Counted from the stretch's first letter, positions 24,027 through 36,149 are shown. The stretch is 64,000 nucleotides of DNA from Calvatia gigantea (GCA_025093985.1 JACAAK010000004.1:558001-622000), one strand, 5' to 3'. Notes: generated from the sequence alone by a model not told the origin. Program-made: numbers and translations.

Positions 24027-24123
24027 TGCTTCACCTGTCGGGGTCTCAGTCGGATGGGTTGGCTGTGATGTAACCCGCGGCCAAGTGTTCAGTGGGGTGT
24101 AGTTCGTCCCAGGCTGTCCTGGG
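24027..24123. repeat. 97-bp direct repeat, right copy
   Basis: Matches 20932-21028. After it, the right-hand E sequence has 265 bp (24124-24388) that the left-hand side lacks. That interval has no GT...AG ends, so it is not a simple intron difference. Confidence 0.85.
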
Positions 24124-24900
24124 GGGTTTCGGATTGACGGTGGTAGCGGTGGGGGACTTTGGAGAGGGGCCGGCGGTGGAGGGGGGAATGTGTCGTTGGT
24201 CGAGGACAGGAAGTTCTGCCCTAATAGATTTCAGGATCCCAGCTCGCTCCGAGGGGAGTGTTGGGGTGGGGTTGTCGGCCCAGATTGGGTAGACATACTT
24301 TGGTTTTGGTGACCAGAGGAGCCGCTGCGGGGTTGATTTCGTATCATAGGTGGCGGTATAGGGAGTGGCTCCGGCGACGACGCTGGAGAAAGAGACTGGC
24401 TGGTCTCTTGGCTCGGGGTTGTTGGATGAATTTGGTATGTCTGGTTGCTGGGGATGAAGTTGGGATACAGCGGAGCTGCTTCCCATTCTTGTTGGGTAGG
24501 TGAGTCTATCCCAGGGGGTACTGGGAGATGATTCGGTGGAGGGGGGAATGTAGACGCAGTCTGGGCCGATGAAGACGTCGACCCAGAATTGTTTGTTCTG
24601 GTCTGCGAATTGTTGGAGCTCGTCTTTGGTAAAGACGGCATTCGGGAGGGTAATGATGGGTTTTTCGAGCAGTTCATTAATTTGGACAGTGGGGAGGATT
24701 GGGGTTTCGTGGCCCACAGGTGTGACAGTGGGAGGGTAGGATATAGGAATATGAGGGGAGGAGGGGAGAGATTGGGCTTTTCTGACTGGGGAATTATTTT
24801 TTGTAGATAGGGAAGAGATAGAAGAGAGGGAAGGAGAGGGGGATGAGGCTACAATAGCCGCTTTCTTTCCCTTCTTGTAGTTTTTCTGGGTTGGTGCCAT
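24046..24900 (-). pseudogene. Gypsy E accessory ORF, N-terminal part (284 codons)
   Basis: ATG at 24898-24900 (MAPTQKNYKKGKKAA), 61 bp after the pol stop. A basic start is followed by long Ser/Pro-rich stretches and a segment containing FWVDVFIGPDCVYIPP. It ends ITANPSD at TGA 24046-24048. Following the repeat into the left copy, the same frame continues past this TGA and a second one into the zinc-knuckle part (19988-20950). The ancestral ORF was therefore about 605 codons. No known domain recognised in this half. Confidence 0.78.
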
Positions 24901-24961
24901 TGGTAGTTCGGTTTGTAGAAATGCTGTTAAGGAATGATGGAGAAGTTGGGTGAATCCTGGA

Positions 24962-27900
24962 TTATTTATATCTTTTAGATGGGATGGGAATTAGGTGGTG
25001 TTCTCGTTGGTATTTTCGTAACAGTTCTTGGGCATGTGGTAAGAGTTGTGCTTTGTTTTCCCAAGAGTTTTCTTCGTGACTGTAACCTTTCCATTTGATA
25101 TAGTATTCCCTTTGTTTATTCTTGGTTCTATGGTTCAAGATACCTTCGATTTCGTATTCTTCTTCTCCTTCTATTATGTCAGGGAGAGGTGGTCGTGGAT
25201 TTGATCCATGGGTATTGTTTTCGGTGTATTCGGAGAGAAGGGTAGCGTAGAATACGTTGTGAATTTTCCATGTTTCAGGTAGTTTCAGTCGGTAGGAGAG
25301 TGGTGATAAGACTTCTTTGATGGTAAATGGTCCGAGGCATTTTGGTGCGATCTTGTTTGATTTGAATGGGAGTTTCAGGTTTCTCCGTTCAAGCCACACT
25401 TTTTGTCCTAGGGTGAAGGATTTGAATTTTGTTTTGATTCGTTGCTCCATGCGTTCTATAGCTAGTTTGTGGGCAGCAATTGCTTCTCTTCGTGCATGGT
25501 CTAGGAGTTCTATTCGTTCTTCAGTAGTGGTGAAGTTTGATTCCTCTAGAATGGTGGGTATTCCATGGGGTTTTGTTCCGTACATGAGTTCAAAAGGGGT
25601 TTGTTTCCGGTCAGAGTGTGTTCATGAATTATGGGAGAATTCAAGGATTGGGAGTGCTTTAGACCAGGAGGAGGGATTTCCTGTACAGTAGATAGATAGG
25701 TACGCTGCAATTTCCTGATTGAATCATTCTGTTGTTCCATCCGATTGAGGATGGTAGGCAGATGAGAATGATTGGGTGATTCCAAGTCATTTCATGAGAG
25801 CTTGACTGGAGTTTGCTCGGAATCTGGGGTCATGGTCGGAGATTATCTTGTCCGGTAGTCCGAATCTGGTGTAGACCTTGTCTATAATTATATTGGCAAT
25901 TCCTTTGGCAGTGATTTCCTTTGTACAAGGAGTGAGAATTACCCCCTTCGTAAGTCCATGGTCCACTATGGACAGAATTGAGTCGAACCCGTGGGACTTC
26001 GGCAAGTCAGTCAGCAGATCCATAGCAATATGGGCGAATGGTCTAGTAGATATTGGTGGTGGTATCGGTTGCAACGGAGGGTGGGAAGGGTTTCGGTTAA
26101 TTTTAAATTGTTGGCATTCGCTGCACCCTTTAACGTAATTGCGTACGAAGGTACTCATTCCTGGCCAATATACTTCAGCTTTGGCAAGGCGATAAGTTTC
26201 TTGTTCTCCAGGGTGTCCGACCGACGGGTGGTCATGGTATTGTTGGATGATACGTCGGCGGAGTTCTATATCTTCTGGGATGATGATCTTCCCTTCGAAT
26301 GTCATAAGATGTCCATATGGCTTGGGAATCATTCCGTATTTCGGATTTATTGCTCCTGGTGATTCTGATAGAAGTCGTTTCATGGCTTCCATGGTGATTT
26401 CGTCGTATTTCGATGATTTTACGATGTCATTCTGTAATTCTTGATCAACCACGGAAATGAATAATTCGTTGGGTAATACAGTGATTTCCCTGAGGAATAC
26501 TTCCTCAGGTAAGACAATAACATTTTCGTTGTCATTGTCATCATCTGGGGTGTGATCTGGCCGACGTGAGAGGGCATCAGCGGCAGGTATTTTGGTTCCT
26601 GGGATGTGTTCAATTGCGAAGTCGAAGTGTGAGAGGAAGCCAAGCCATCGAGCTTGTCTTCTGGAGATATTTTGGGGTTTTCTCCAAAAGGTGAGGTTCT
26701 TGTGATCAGTTCGTATTGTTACGCGATGTTGGGCTCCTTCTAGGTAATGTCGCCATTCTTCTAGTGCCGTGATTATGGCAAGGAGTTCCCTGTCGTGTAT
26801 TTCGTAGTTTCGTTGGGTAGGGTTGAATGCTTTAGATAGGAAAGCTACTGGGTGGTAGTTTCCGTTCATGTCTTGCTGCGATAAGACTGCTCCTAAGGCA
26901 TATTTTGAGGCATCGGTTTCGATAAAGAAGGGTTTTGTTTGGTCTGGCATCAGCAAAACGGGTTTCTTCATGAATTCGGATTTTAGTTGGTTGAAGGCTT
27001 CGTTTGCTTTGTGTTCCCATTCGAATTTCTTTGTTTTGGATAGAAGAGCATTAAGCGGTCGAGAGATGTCGGCATAACGATGTATAAATTTTCGGTAGAA
27101 GTTACAGAATCCCATGAATTTTCTGACATCGCAGGTAGTGCGGGGTAAGGGCCATTCTTCTATTCCATGGAGTTTGGTGTTGTCCATTTCGATCTTGTCG
27201 GGGGAGATTATCATGCCGAGATATTCTAGATGAGTTTTATCGAATTCGCATTTTTCTAGTTTCAGGTATAGATCGTTGTCTTTCAAGATCTGAAGTGCTT
27301 CCAAAGTAAGGCGATCCATTTCTTCCTGAGTTTTTGCGTAGATGAGGATGTCGTCCATATAGATTATAATTCCTCCTTTATCTAGCATTTTTGCGAATAT
27401 GGTGTCCATCATTTTTTGGAAGGTGGCTGGGGAGTTGCACATTCCAAAGAACATGACGTTCGGTTCGTAAAGTCCAATTGGAGTTTTGAATGCGGCTTTC
27501 CATTGGTCTCCTTCTCGAATACGGATGTTGTTGTATCCGAGTCGGACGTCCATTTTCGTGAATAGTTTTGCTCCTTGAAGTTTGTCCATAATTGTCGTTA
27601 TCATAGGAATAGGGTATGCATTCTTCTTGGTATGTTTATTTAGATAACGGTAATCTTGACATGGCCGAAGTTTCCCATCTTTCTTTCCTACGAAGAAAAA
27701 GGATGAGGCCATGGGAGATTCAGATTCTCGGATGTATCCTTTTCGGAGATTTTCGTTTATGAATTTCTTGAGTTCTTCGGTTTCAAGGGGTGATAAGGGG
27801 TACGTTTTCCCTAGTTCTGGTTTGAAGGTATCCAAGAGTTCGATTTTATGGTCATATGGCCTGGGAGGGGGGAATCGCTCAGATTTCTTCGTGTCAAAGA

Positions 27901-28728
27901 GTGAAGCAAATTTCCTATATTTCCTGGGTATCTTTGTATTGGTTTTTGGGGTTGACTTTTGTGCGAGGCTTGTGGCTTGGGTGATCTTCGTATTGATTTC
28001 GAGTTCATGTGGAGTTTGAGTGATTTCGTAGAGTTCGTGTTCCAAATGGAATTCATCGAAATCAATGTTTTCCAAGTAGAGTTTGAGTTCATCAATAGAG
28101 AGTTCAGGTTCTTCCGAATGGATGATTGCTTCGAAGACTTTTACAGCCAGTGGGTCAAAGTCTTTGTCTAGGTAGGTGTAACGTTCGGCATCATTCATTC
28201 CATGGATGTCTAAGGCGATTTCATTGATAGTGGTAGGTCCGTTTGTGGATTTTACGATTAAGGGTATGATGTTGTCGTTGTTTCGCCATTTGAACTCTTG
28301 AGTAGTCCAATTTATGTCTGGGTTTGTTTGTTGTAGCCACGGGTATCCTAGGATTAGATCTTTGGATCCTATTCCTGAGACGTAGGCTTCGAATTGGCAT
28401 TGTTTTCCATCAATTAAGGCGTTCAATTCAACGCTTTCATAGATCGATCCATTTTCATTGGAAGTTCCATCCGCATTGGATACTTTGATAGGATGTTTGA
28501 TAGGGCATGTTCATAGTCCATAGGTGTTTATAAAATTCGAGGAGATGAAGTTTCCTTGGGCTCCAGAGTCAATTAGAGCGGTGACTGGGATATTTCGTAA
28601 ATGGTTCTGATTGAGTTTGATAGGGAGAAAGATTGATGCTTTGTTGTCTGAGGTAGGGAGTTTTATTAGATTGATTTGTGGGTCACCCAGCGATTCCTTT
28701 ACAGGATTGGGTGATGCCTTCAAAAATC
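24962..28728 (-). pseudogene. pol: Gypsy E pol, near intact, with chromodomain
   Basis: Entered by a -1 shift at 28723-28729. Protease DSGAQGNFIS at about 28550-28570. One TGA near 28511 precedes an uninterrupted 879-codon stretch (28426-25787) holding RT (KMDVRLGYNN; YMDD at 27350-27361), RNase H (ETDASKYALG, HDRELLAIITA, RTDHKNL), the integrase HH-CC finger (HPSVGHPGE...CSECQ) and the first two catalytic Asp (MDLLTDLP, ISDHDPRF). A stop near 25787 and a second near 25620 interrupt the last third. The frame then resumes (25585-24962) with the integrase C-terminus and chromodomain (REYYIKWKGYSHEENSW). Confidence 0.93.
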
Positions 28729-30734
28729 CCCGAAGGGCTTGAGCGTTGGGTCAGAGATATATGCTTCTCTGAATTCCATTCTTTCGTCCGTTGGAAGTTC
28801 TCTGATCATTGCTTGGATATCGAGTGCAGAGATCTTTCGGGTTTGATTAGGAGCAGCACCGGAGTAATTCCTGGAAGCTTGAGGTTGTGAGGGTTGTGCA
28901 TAACAGGGTGGTTGCATGAATCTTTTTTGTGGTGGGTGGGGTCGTCTAGGAGGTGGTTTTTCCATATGCATTTCCCAGCTTTGTAGCGAGCGACTTGCTC
29001 AGCAGTAAATACAGCATTTAGTTGTAATTCGGGGTCATCCATATTGTAGCCTTCATGAGGATAGTCTTGCTCTGGGGAATATAGTTCTTCGTCTTCATAA
29101 GGTGGTTCGTAGGGGTCTTGAGGTTCTGCCTGCATTTCGTGTATGGTTCGTGCAGGTTGGCGATTTGGTTGAAAACGAGTGTGGTAGGTTGGTTGGAAAC
29201 GGGGTGGTTGGTAGGGAGTTGGGTTTCGAGGGAAGTTTCTAGGCCACATTGTGTCGGCTTGACGATTGACTGAGTCTCGTCGTACTGCATCGGTATACCA
29301 TTCAGCAATGGTTTCGGGTGGCCCTTCTTTTCTAGTCCATACTTCTCTTGCGAGATTAGGATGGAGTCCTCGTTTATATTGTTCAATTAATGCTTCATTG
29401 TCTTGAATTCCTCCAATAGATGCAAGGCGTTGGAATTCAAGATTAAAGTCTGCTGCTGAGGATTTATTTTGCTTCAATTCGTACCATTGTCTTCGCGCAG
29501 TGATTTGTTCATCTACTGGGGTGAAGTGTTTCAAGATTTCAATTTCGAACTCTTCGAAAGTAGAGTATCTCCAAGGGATGGGTTTTCCACGGGCATCGGT
29601 AATTCGGCTTTTGTAATATTGTTCAGACCAGGATCCGGCTTTCCCTTCAACCATAAGGCCGAGGACGAATCTGATCTGTCGCTGGTCATCCGTGAATGCT
29701 CTAGGGTTCATTTCGAGATAGTTTTTGACTAGCATCCACCAAGTTTTGAATCGGGGGTTTGTTCCATCGAAGTTCGGGGGTTTTTGTCCAATTTCTTTTG
29801 AATTTCCATCGTTTCCTACAAATTGAATGGCTGGAGTACGATGCCTTCGTCGACCTCCTCCTTCTCTTCCAATGGAGAAAGAGGACGGAGTGGATGAACC
29901 ATGGCTGGAGTTTCGTGATGAGGGAGGAGAGGGAGAGGGTGCTCTTCCTTGTCGACCTCTGCGGGGAGGATCTTCTCCCGGTGTTCTTCATCGTCCAATT
30001 CTGAAGATGGGAGTTGTAGTTCCTGATCGGGGTGGTGGTTGGTCGGTTGGTTCATTATTTGTTTCAGTTTGCGTTTGAGTGGAAGTAGCCATGCCTTCGA
30101 TTTCTGGATGAATTGGTTCTTGTGACTCAAAGCCCAGGATATCTGGGTATTCGAGGGTGTCTGGAGTGTATATAAGATGGGTTCCTTCTCGATTGAGGAT
30201 GTCTTGGAAGTCAGATGGATGTTCGGGCAGCTGATGGAACGTCTTGTTGTCTTCGTCGTCTTCAAGGACGGATGGTAAGATGTGGGGGTTTTCAATTCCG
30301 AATTGGGAAGGGGATACGGCTCTGGATGGTGTCTGTGGCGGTGACTCTTGAGGTGGACCTTGCTCGGGCGAATTGGGTCGAAAATAGTCGAATTTGCCAC
30401 TTTGTGTTGATTTCGGTGGTTCAGGCTCAGTGGATTTTCTAGTAGGTGCTGGTAATTCTTGTAGTAGTTTCGGTTTTTGTGATCTAGTGCGTGGGGTATG
30501 ATAAATCCTTTCTAAGAATGGTGCAGAAGGTCCTTCTGGTTGATGAGTTTGTTTAGGCGGGGGAGTAGTAGGAGATTCGAATGAGTGTTGGGTTGGTGTA
30601 TGGAATGATCGTTCTGGAGATGAGGAAGGAGGGTGTAAGGGACGTTTCCCTTTTCGCGACGTGGTGAAGAAAGACAGATAGCGGTAGCCAGGCCCGCTCT
30701 TCTCAACACTACTTGGTGGAGGACAGATAAACAA
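28720..30734 (-). pseudogene. gag: Gypsy E gag
   Basis: The main frame runs from about 30734 to 28806. The first in-frame ATG is at 30090-30092 (MATSTQTQTETNN). The open, Pro/Ser-rich 210 codons above it have no ATG, so the true start is uncertain. One TGA at 29988 follows IFRIGR. The capsid block (PPNFDGTNPRFKTWWMLVKN onward, about 29790-29400) resembles retrotransposon Gag. Near 28975 the reading moves to another frame (28971-28720), and no CCHC knuckle is visible, so this area is probably damaged. The last codons GGG GAT TTT TGA hold the frameshift site. Confidence 0.85.
28723..28729 (-). promoter_or_regulatory. putative -1 frameshift heptamer G GAT TTT in Gypsy E
   Basis: Upstream frame reads GGG GAT TTT TGA, stop immediately after. 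The -1 frame reads GGA TTT TTG AAG and opens into the protease. Same heptamer and phase as in family B. Confidence 0.68.
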
Positions 30735-30869
30735 GTCAGTGGACCCAAAGTTCCACTCTTCTTAACCCTATTACCGGGAAGGCTTCTCAACGTCAACTGG
30801 ACGGAGGGATAGTCGGCAGAAGCTGGCTGTAAGAGACTGGAGTCGTGTAGAAATGAGAGAAGGGAGGTG

Positions 30870-30879
30870 AGGTTATTCT
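30870..30879 (-). other. primer-binding site of Gypsy E (self-priming type)
   Basis: Minus strand AGAATAACCT, two bases after the LTR. It is exactly complementary to AGGTTATTCT in the LTR (31116-31125 on the plus strand), about 30 bp downstream of the TATATAA box near 31154-31160. Confidence 0.75.
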
Positions 30880-30881
30880 TA

Positions 30882-31497
30882 TGTTACGTGCGTTACCTTA
30901 CTTCGCAACCGGGCCCGGATCGTCTCCACTCAGGAAGAGGTTCAACACTATAGCCCAGGAGTATTTGACAAGTCTCAATGACTTCTGTGCAGGCTTCGGA
31001 TCGCTTCCTCGAGTAGAAGCTCGCGCTTGCCTGAGAAGTCCGAGTTAAGTGTCACTGCAGTCCCCAAGGTTGTTAGCCTTGTAGCAGACGAGCGAAGATA
31101 AGGAAGCTTGTTACTAGAATAACCTGAAGTAATACAAAGTACTACTTAAGGTTTATATACTAGCTGCGAATAGAAGATGAGAGATTACGTAGTAGATATG
31201 AGTCAATGAGAATTACTACGGGTTAATTGGTAATCTAAGGAATCATAGGGATAGGTGAATAGAAGAACGAGTACGAGTCATAAGAAGATGGAGTCAGGTA
31301 AAGAGAAGTACGACGGTGGGAAAAGATAAAGGTGAAACAGGAACATGATTCAGAATGAATCATAAGAAGCAAAGGTAGAAGTACATGTGATAAATAAATA
31401 AAGAACGGACCAGGGTATACAAGAAAAGAATGGGAAGTCCATTTGGAAAGTTAATACGTTAATGCGGAGAGTCTGGGGGTGTGGTAAGTTCGTAACA
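30882..31497 (-). repeat. 5' LTR of Gypsy E, with TATA box
   Basis: 616 bp. On the minus strand it has TATATAAACC followed by the predicted transcript start AGGTTATTCT. Confidence 0.94.
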
Positions 31498-33125
31498 ACA
31501 TTCCTCAGATTGCATGCTCTCTGAGCTTTCAAAGCACATTGAGGGCATCATGTTGATTTCCACACTATCTTCTCAGAAAGGCATTTGTAATGGCTGTGCC
31601 AAGGGGAAAATGCATAATAACCCCTTTCCAATTGATCCTAAGCAAGCCACCACAGTCTTTGAGCTATGTCACTCAGACTTGCTGGAACTGCCCATCATTA
31701 GCTACTATAAATACAAATGGGCTATGATGTTCTTAGACAACTTCTTGTTATGACCTTAGTCTGTTAAGACTTCAGGTTGCAGCTTAGGCTAAGTCTTGAG
31801 GGCAAGTAAGGGAAGAGAACTAGGTGGTTAAGCATACCAAATACAATGGATATATGTATGCTTAAATACAAGAAGGTTATCCAGTTGAATAGATGGGGTA
31901 ACTACATGAAATGTCCGATAAAGCTGGCATGGTAGTTAATACTAATCATACTTGGAGATCACTCAGACAAGAATAGGTGAGACAGGCATATAGATGGATA
32001 GGAATGCAGATGATAATGGGGCATGATCTGATTGGTAGAAATCCATAACACTTCTCTTCTCACACATATGTAGTCCTCCTTTGTAAGAAGTACAAGGCTT
32101 CTGAGAAGCTCATAGAGTTAATCAGTGCATTAGAAAACCTCTCCAGTATGCACATCAAACAACTTCACACTGATAATAGAGGAGAATACATCAATGAGAA
32201 ATTATTGGCAGGACTCACAGTGTGTAGAATCATTTATGAGACCACTGCTTCCTATGCACATCAGCAAAATGGGAGAGTAGAGTGACTGAACCACACCCTA
32301 CATGAGAAAGCCCAAGCTATACAGCTACAGGTATGTTTACCTAACTCGTAGTAGGAGTTTGTATTGAACATAGCTGTACATTTATATAATTGCATACCAG
32401 TCCAGCATCTGCAGTAGAAGACACCTTTTGAGTGTTATTCAAGGGAAAAGCCAGACTTGTCCTATATCCATGTGTTCGGATGTGGTGCATATGTATTTCT
32501 ACCCAATGAAATCCACCTGAACAAATTGTCTGTGAAGTTTAAGATGATGATATTCCTCAGTTATAAAGGTTTTAAGAACTATATCTTCATGCAGCACATA
32601 GCAGGCAATGTGATCTTTATATCACTGAACACCTTATTCAATGAGGGATATTTCCCTAAATGCATCAGTTCAGTGCCAGATAGCAGTAACTGGCTGAATT
32701 ACAGAGGAGAGAAAAACCTGCCAGACAGAAGAAGAGAGGATTTGTCTCCTTTTCTGCCATCTTTGGATAATGCTGGAAATATTCCACCTCCCCCTAAGGA
32801 ACCAGTTCATTTATCTCCAACTTCTCCACTTTCCAAACCGAAATATTCTCTGCCAACACCTCCTTTACCCTGGCATAAACCTTCACTGCCAGACAGCATT
32901 TTATCATGCCCTCCTTCACCAGGAGACAGTCTGCCACCTTGGGTACCCCCACCTGAGTTGCCACATTTGCATGGAACGACTATTGAGGAGGAGCCTGAGG
33001 ATGATAGCGGAGACTGGCAAGTGGGTAGGGAAGTTTGGGATTGTACAAATGAAGAATTCCCAATTCCTATTCCCAAGCATTGTGCTGTTGGTCTAGACCA
33101 GGTAGAGCTGCATCGTTCTGAATGA
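31498..33125 (+). pseudogene. pol: Copia D integrase
   Basis: Continuation after Gypsy E, itself split by the solo LTR at 31746-32050. Cys pair CNGCAKGKM completes the HH-CC finger begun before E. Catalytic Asp in CHSDLLELP, second Asp in HTDNRGEY, Glu in QNGRVE. The C-terminal GKNN-like part has VFGCGAYVFLPNEIH. A proline-rich linker to RT lies at 32730-33000. Stops at about 32283 (after GRVE) and near 32350. Confidence 0.87.
31746..32050 (-). repeat. solo LTR, B-family Gypsy
   Basis: 305 bp, TGTTATGACC...CCATAACA, with perfect duplication cttct at 31741-31745 and 32051-32055. Remnant of LTR-LTR recombination of an element that had inserted in Copia D. Confidence 0.93.
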
Positions 33126-33280
33126 CAGGGCAGGCCACCTGTAAGACCTGGTAATACTTATGGAGAACATAGGCATCCAATTTTGATCAAAAGAGAAATT
33201 GATAGGACTCACCAACAAGAGTAGCAGAGGCAAAGGCAGCACATTCACACCAATGCCCCTCTGGATGAAGTAATCTGTGA

Positions 33281-35131
33281 ATGGGAGCAAGGATTAATCA
33301 TCCTGAATATGTGAGACAGAGGGCTCATGCTGAGCGGTACCTGCCACAACCCTTTGATTTACCTCCAATTCAGCTTCCTCCACATCCAGAACTGCCACCA
33401 ATGCCTGATTATCCACCTTATGATCCGATGTCTCATGATGTACATTACATGGATATTGACAGGCTTGTTGCTGAGGGAGGAGTAAAGTTAATTAATTTCT
33501 TGATACAGACAGTTCATAATACTGCACATGGAGAGCCTGAAACTTTCCATGACATGCTTAAGCTTCCTGAGCCAGTCAAGGCAAAATGGATGGCTGCATG
33601 TATCGAGGAACTCAATGCATTGAAGAAACATGGAGTATATAAATTGGTAGATTTACCAAAAGAAAGAAGGACAGTGAAAAACTGTTGGGTCTTTCTTGAA
33701 AAGTCTGATGGCCACCTGTGAGCTCACTTAGTTGCAAAGGGATTCTCACAAGTCAAAGGCATCAACTACAATGAGTTATTTTCTCCAGTTGTCTGCTATG
33801 AGTCTGCATGCATAAGCTTCACACTCACTGCAATCCATGATTGGGATATGCATAGTGTTGACATAAAAACTGCCTATTTATATGGCAAACTGGATGAAGA
33901 GATCTATATGGAACAGCCTGAAGGGTTTCGACTTCCTGGGCAAGAGGGAAAAGTATGGAGACTTAAGTGTGCCATATACGGCCTTAAACAGGCTGGTCAC
34001 TAGTGGTGGAAGGAATTGTACCAATCTATGATTGAGCTAGGGTTTACCCACTACAAATCTGATTACACTGTGTATTTTTATAGACATCTGAAGACTAATG
34101 AGCTAATAGTCACCATTGTCTATGTTGATGATGTAGATTTCTTGGGTCCAAAGAATTCCCCCCTCCTCAAAGAGTTGAAGGGAAAATTCACCAAAAAGTG
34201 GGAATGCAGAGACCATGGTCCCTGTGAAGAATTTCTTGGGATGAAAATCTTGAGGAATCACTCCAAGTGACAGGTCTTCATCCAGCAGGTCAAATACCTG
34301 GATAAGATTCTTGTGTGCTTCCAGGTTCTGCAGTCTACTGCAGCTACAATGCCATTGCCCACTGGCTTCCAGTTCATGATGAACAAGGAGACTGCTTCTG
34401 TCCCCTTCCATCAGAAGTACCAACAATTGGTTGGTTCTTTGATGTACTTGATAATCAGTACTAGGCCTGACATAGCCTTTGCTGTAGTTAAGCTGGCACA
34501 ACATGCCACTAATCCAGTACACGAGCACTATTGCACCAGAATTCATGTATTAAAGTACTTGACTATGACAAGGAACTATGCATTGAAATATGAAGGTGAT
34601 ACTGGGAAACTGACAGTGATGTTGAAATGCCTCAGTAACTTAGATTGGGCTCAAGATACTGAAACCTGCTGATCTGTTTCAGGAAATGTCTGTATGCTTG
34701 TGTCCAGTGTTATTACCTGGACTTTGTGGCAACAGAAGACAGTTTCACTTTTGTCCACTAAGACGGAATACGAAGAACTGTCTGACACTTCATGTCAAGT
34801 GAAATAGCTGTCACAGCTTCTGGAGGAGCTCGGTATCAAGCACCCAACTCCTATTCTTTACAGTGACAACAATGGGTCCAAATTTTGGACTGAAAATCCC
34901 ATTTTTGAAAAATGGTCAAAGCATGTGGATATTCATTACCACTATGTGCAAGAATTGGTCAAGGAGGGTATAATTATTATTGGTGATGTGTCTTCACAAG
35001 ACAATCCCACTGATATCTTTACAAAGAATCTTGGTGTAACCAAAATAAACCTCTTCTATCCTAAGTTAGGACTTATTTTTGGTTCCAATGTCAAAGCATG
35101 GGATAAAGCTGCTCAATCATTGAAGCATTGA
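33281..35131 (+). pseudogene. pol: Copia D reverse transcriptase and RNase H
   Basis: Single frame with stops. RT begins EPVKAKWMAACIEELNAL, continues WDMHSVDIKTAYLYGKLDEE and GLKQAG, and has the catalytic YVDDV motif (IVTIVYVDDVDFLGPKNS, near 34110-34150). RNase H region includes KTEYEELSD and the His motif of HVDIHYHYVQELV, ending DIFTKNLG...AAQSLKH at 35131. Stops at about 33719, 34000, 34268, 34670 and 34805. Confidence 0.9.
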
Positions 35132-35156
35132 TCTCCCTCCTGCAAGTGAGGAGGAG

Positions 35157-35570
35157 TGTTGAATCTCGATCTGTACCACTATGTTGGTTCAGTCTATTTA
35201 TAGCTGAAACAGCTTCTTGAGTACTTCACTCTTGAAGAGAGATAACAGGCTATGGACACAGTACTAGACTGCACTCTAGGTTGCTGGCTACATGGTCTAT
35301 TAGATACATGTGTAGTATGCATTATGCTCTGTATATGCTACTGGCAGATAAGACCTCACCTGAATAGGTAGAATGGCACACAGACCAGGGACTTTACATA
35401 TATAAGACCTATGTAGTATATGTAGATTCTTCAGACAATTAAGTCTTTCTTCCACACTGCCTCTAAGATATCTGCTAGCTACTGTCTACAATGCACACCT
35501 CAACAATCCCAATGAGTATAACTACCCTCCACTACTAGCACAATGCTACTGTAGTGTACTCATCTCAACA
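35157..35570 (+). repeat. 3' LTR of Copia D
   Basis: 414 bp, TGTTGAATCT...CTCAACA, preceded by the polypurine tract gtgaggaggag. Confidence 0.9.
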
Positions 35571-35749
35571 TTTACATATATAAACCCTATGTAGTATATG
35601 TATGTCCCTTAGACAATTAAGTCTTTCTTTCATCCTGCCTCTTAGATATCCATTAGCAACTGTCTACAACACACACCTCAACAATCCCAGTGAGTATGAC
35701 TACCCTCCACTACTAGTGCTCCACTACTGTAGTGTATGCTCATCTTAAT
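35571..35749 (+). repeat. partial second Copia LTR (3' part)
   Basis: Repeats the last ~180 bp of the D LTR (from tttacatatataa to gctcatctta) with moderate divergence. D may have inserted into an older LTR of the same family, or this is a broken tandem LTR. Confidence 0.8.
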
Positions 35750-36149
35750 AGAAAGCTATCAATACTGCCTACACAAGTAAACTTACTGGGAGTACAGTTC
35801 AAATGGATGTGAAGGATAGGTGAAAATCAGGATGAGTTAGAAGCAGAAGTAGCCCCAAGATGTTAATGAGGTGAAAGGAAAGGAGATGGTTCAACATTAG
35901 GTTCAACATTCAATATGACTGTGACTACAAAGACTACAGAGCCTGCTGCTGTCACTCATTTCTCAATCACAATGAGATCACCAAATTTTGTTTCTAAGTG
36001 GAGAAGAACAGTGTTGTTCCAGTGAGCCTGGCTAGATGGGACAAACAAAGGGTATTTGCAAAACACCCCAAATTATAGTACTGCCCCCTAAATTTCCATG
36101 TCTGCAACTATTAAACACTTTACAATATAATTTACCTACACTATTGGAA
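35750..36149. other. unassigned spacer
   Basis: About 400 bp of AT-rich sequence. Nothing recognised. Bases 36145-36149 (tggaa) are the duplication of the next solo LTR. Confidence 0.5.

Larger units (their letters stand above)
19340..31497 (-). mobile_element. Ty3/Gypsy chromovirus E with accessory zinc-knuckle ORF and a mosaic patch
   Basis: 616-bp LTRs and the exact duplication acatt (19335-19339 and 31498-31502). In transcript order it has 5' LTR, primer site, gag, pol ending in a chromodomain, a long accessory ORF and the 3' LTR. About 3.0 kb (21029-24026) is a later patch. The LTRs differ at roughly eight positions by eye, mostly CpG transitions, making it the youngest complete insertion here. 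It also has the longest intact pol frame (879 codons). Distinct family from B in LTR, gag and accessory ORF. Confidence 0.95.

Noticed and set aside
24124..24388. 265-bp segment present in one repeat context and absent in the other, considered as an intron
   Set aside because: No GT...AG boundaries fit and the length shifts the frame; better explained by the patch rearrangement.
25787..28426. 879-codon frame as a domesticated host gene
   Set aside because: It lies in phase inside Gypsy E between its LTRs, with RT, RNase H and integrase in normal order.
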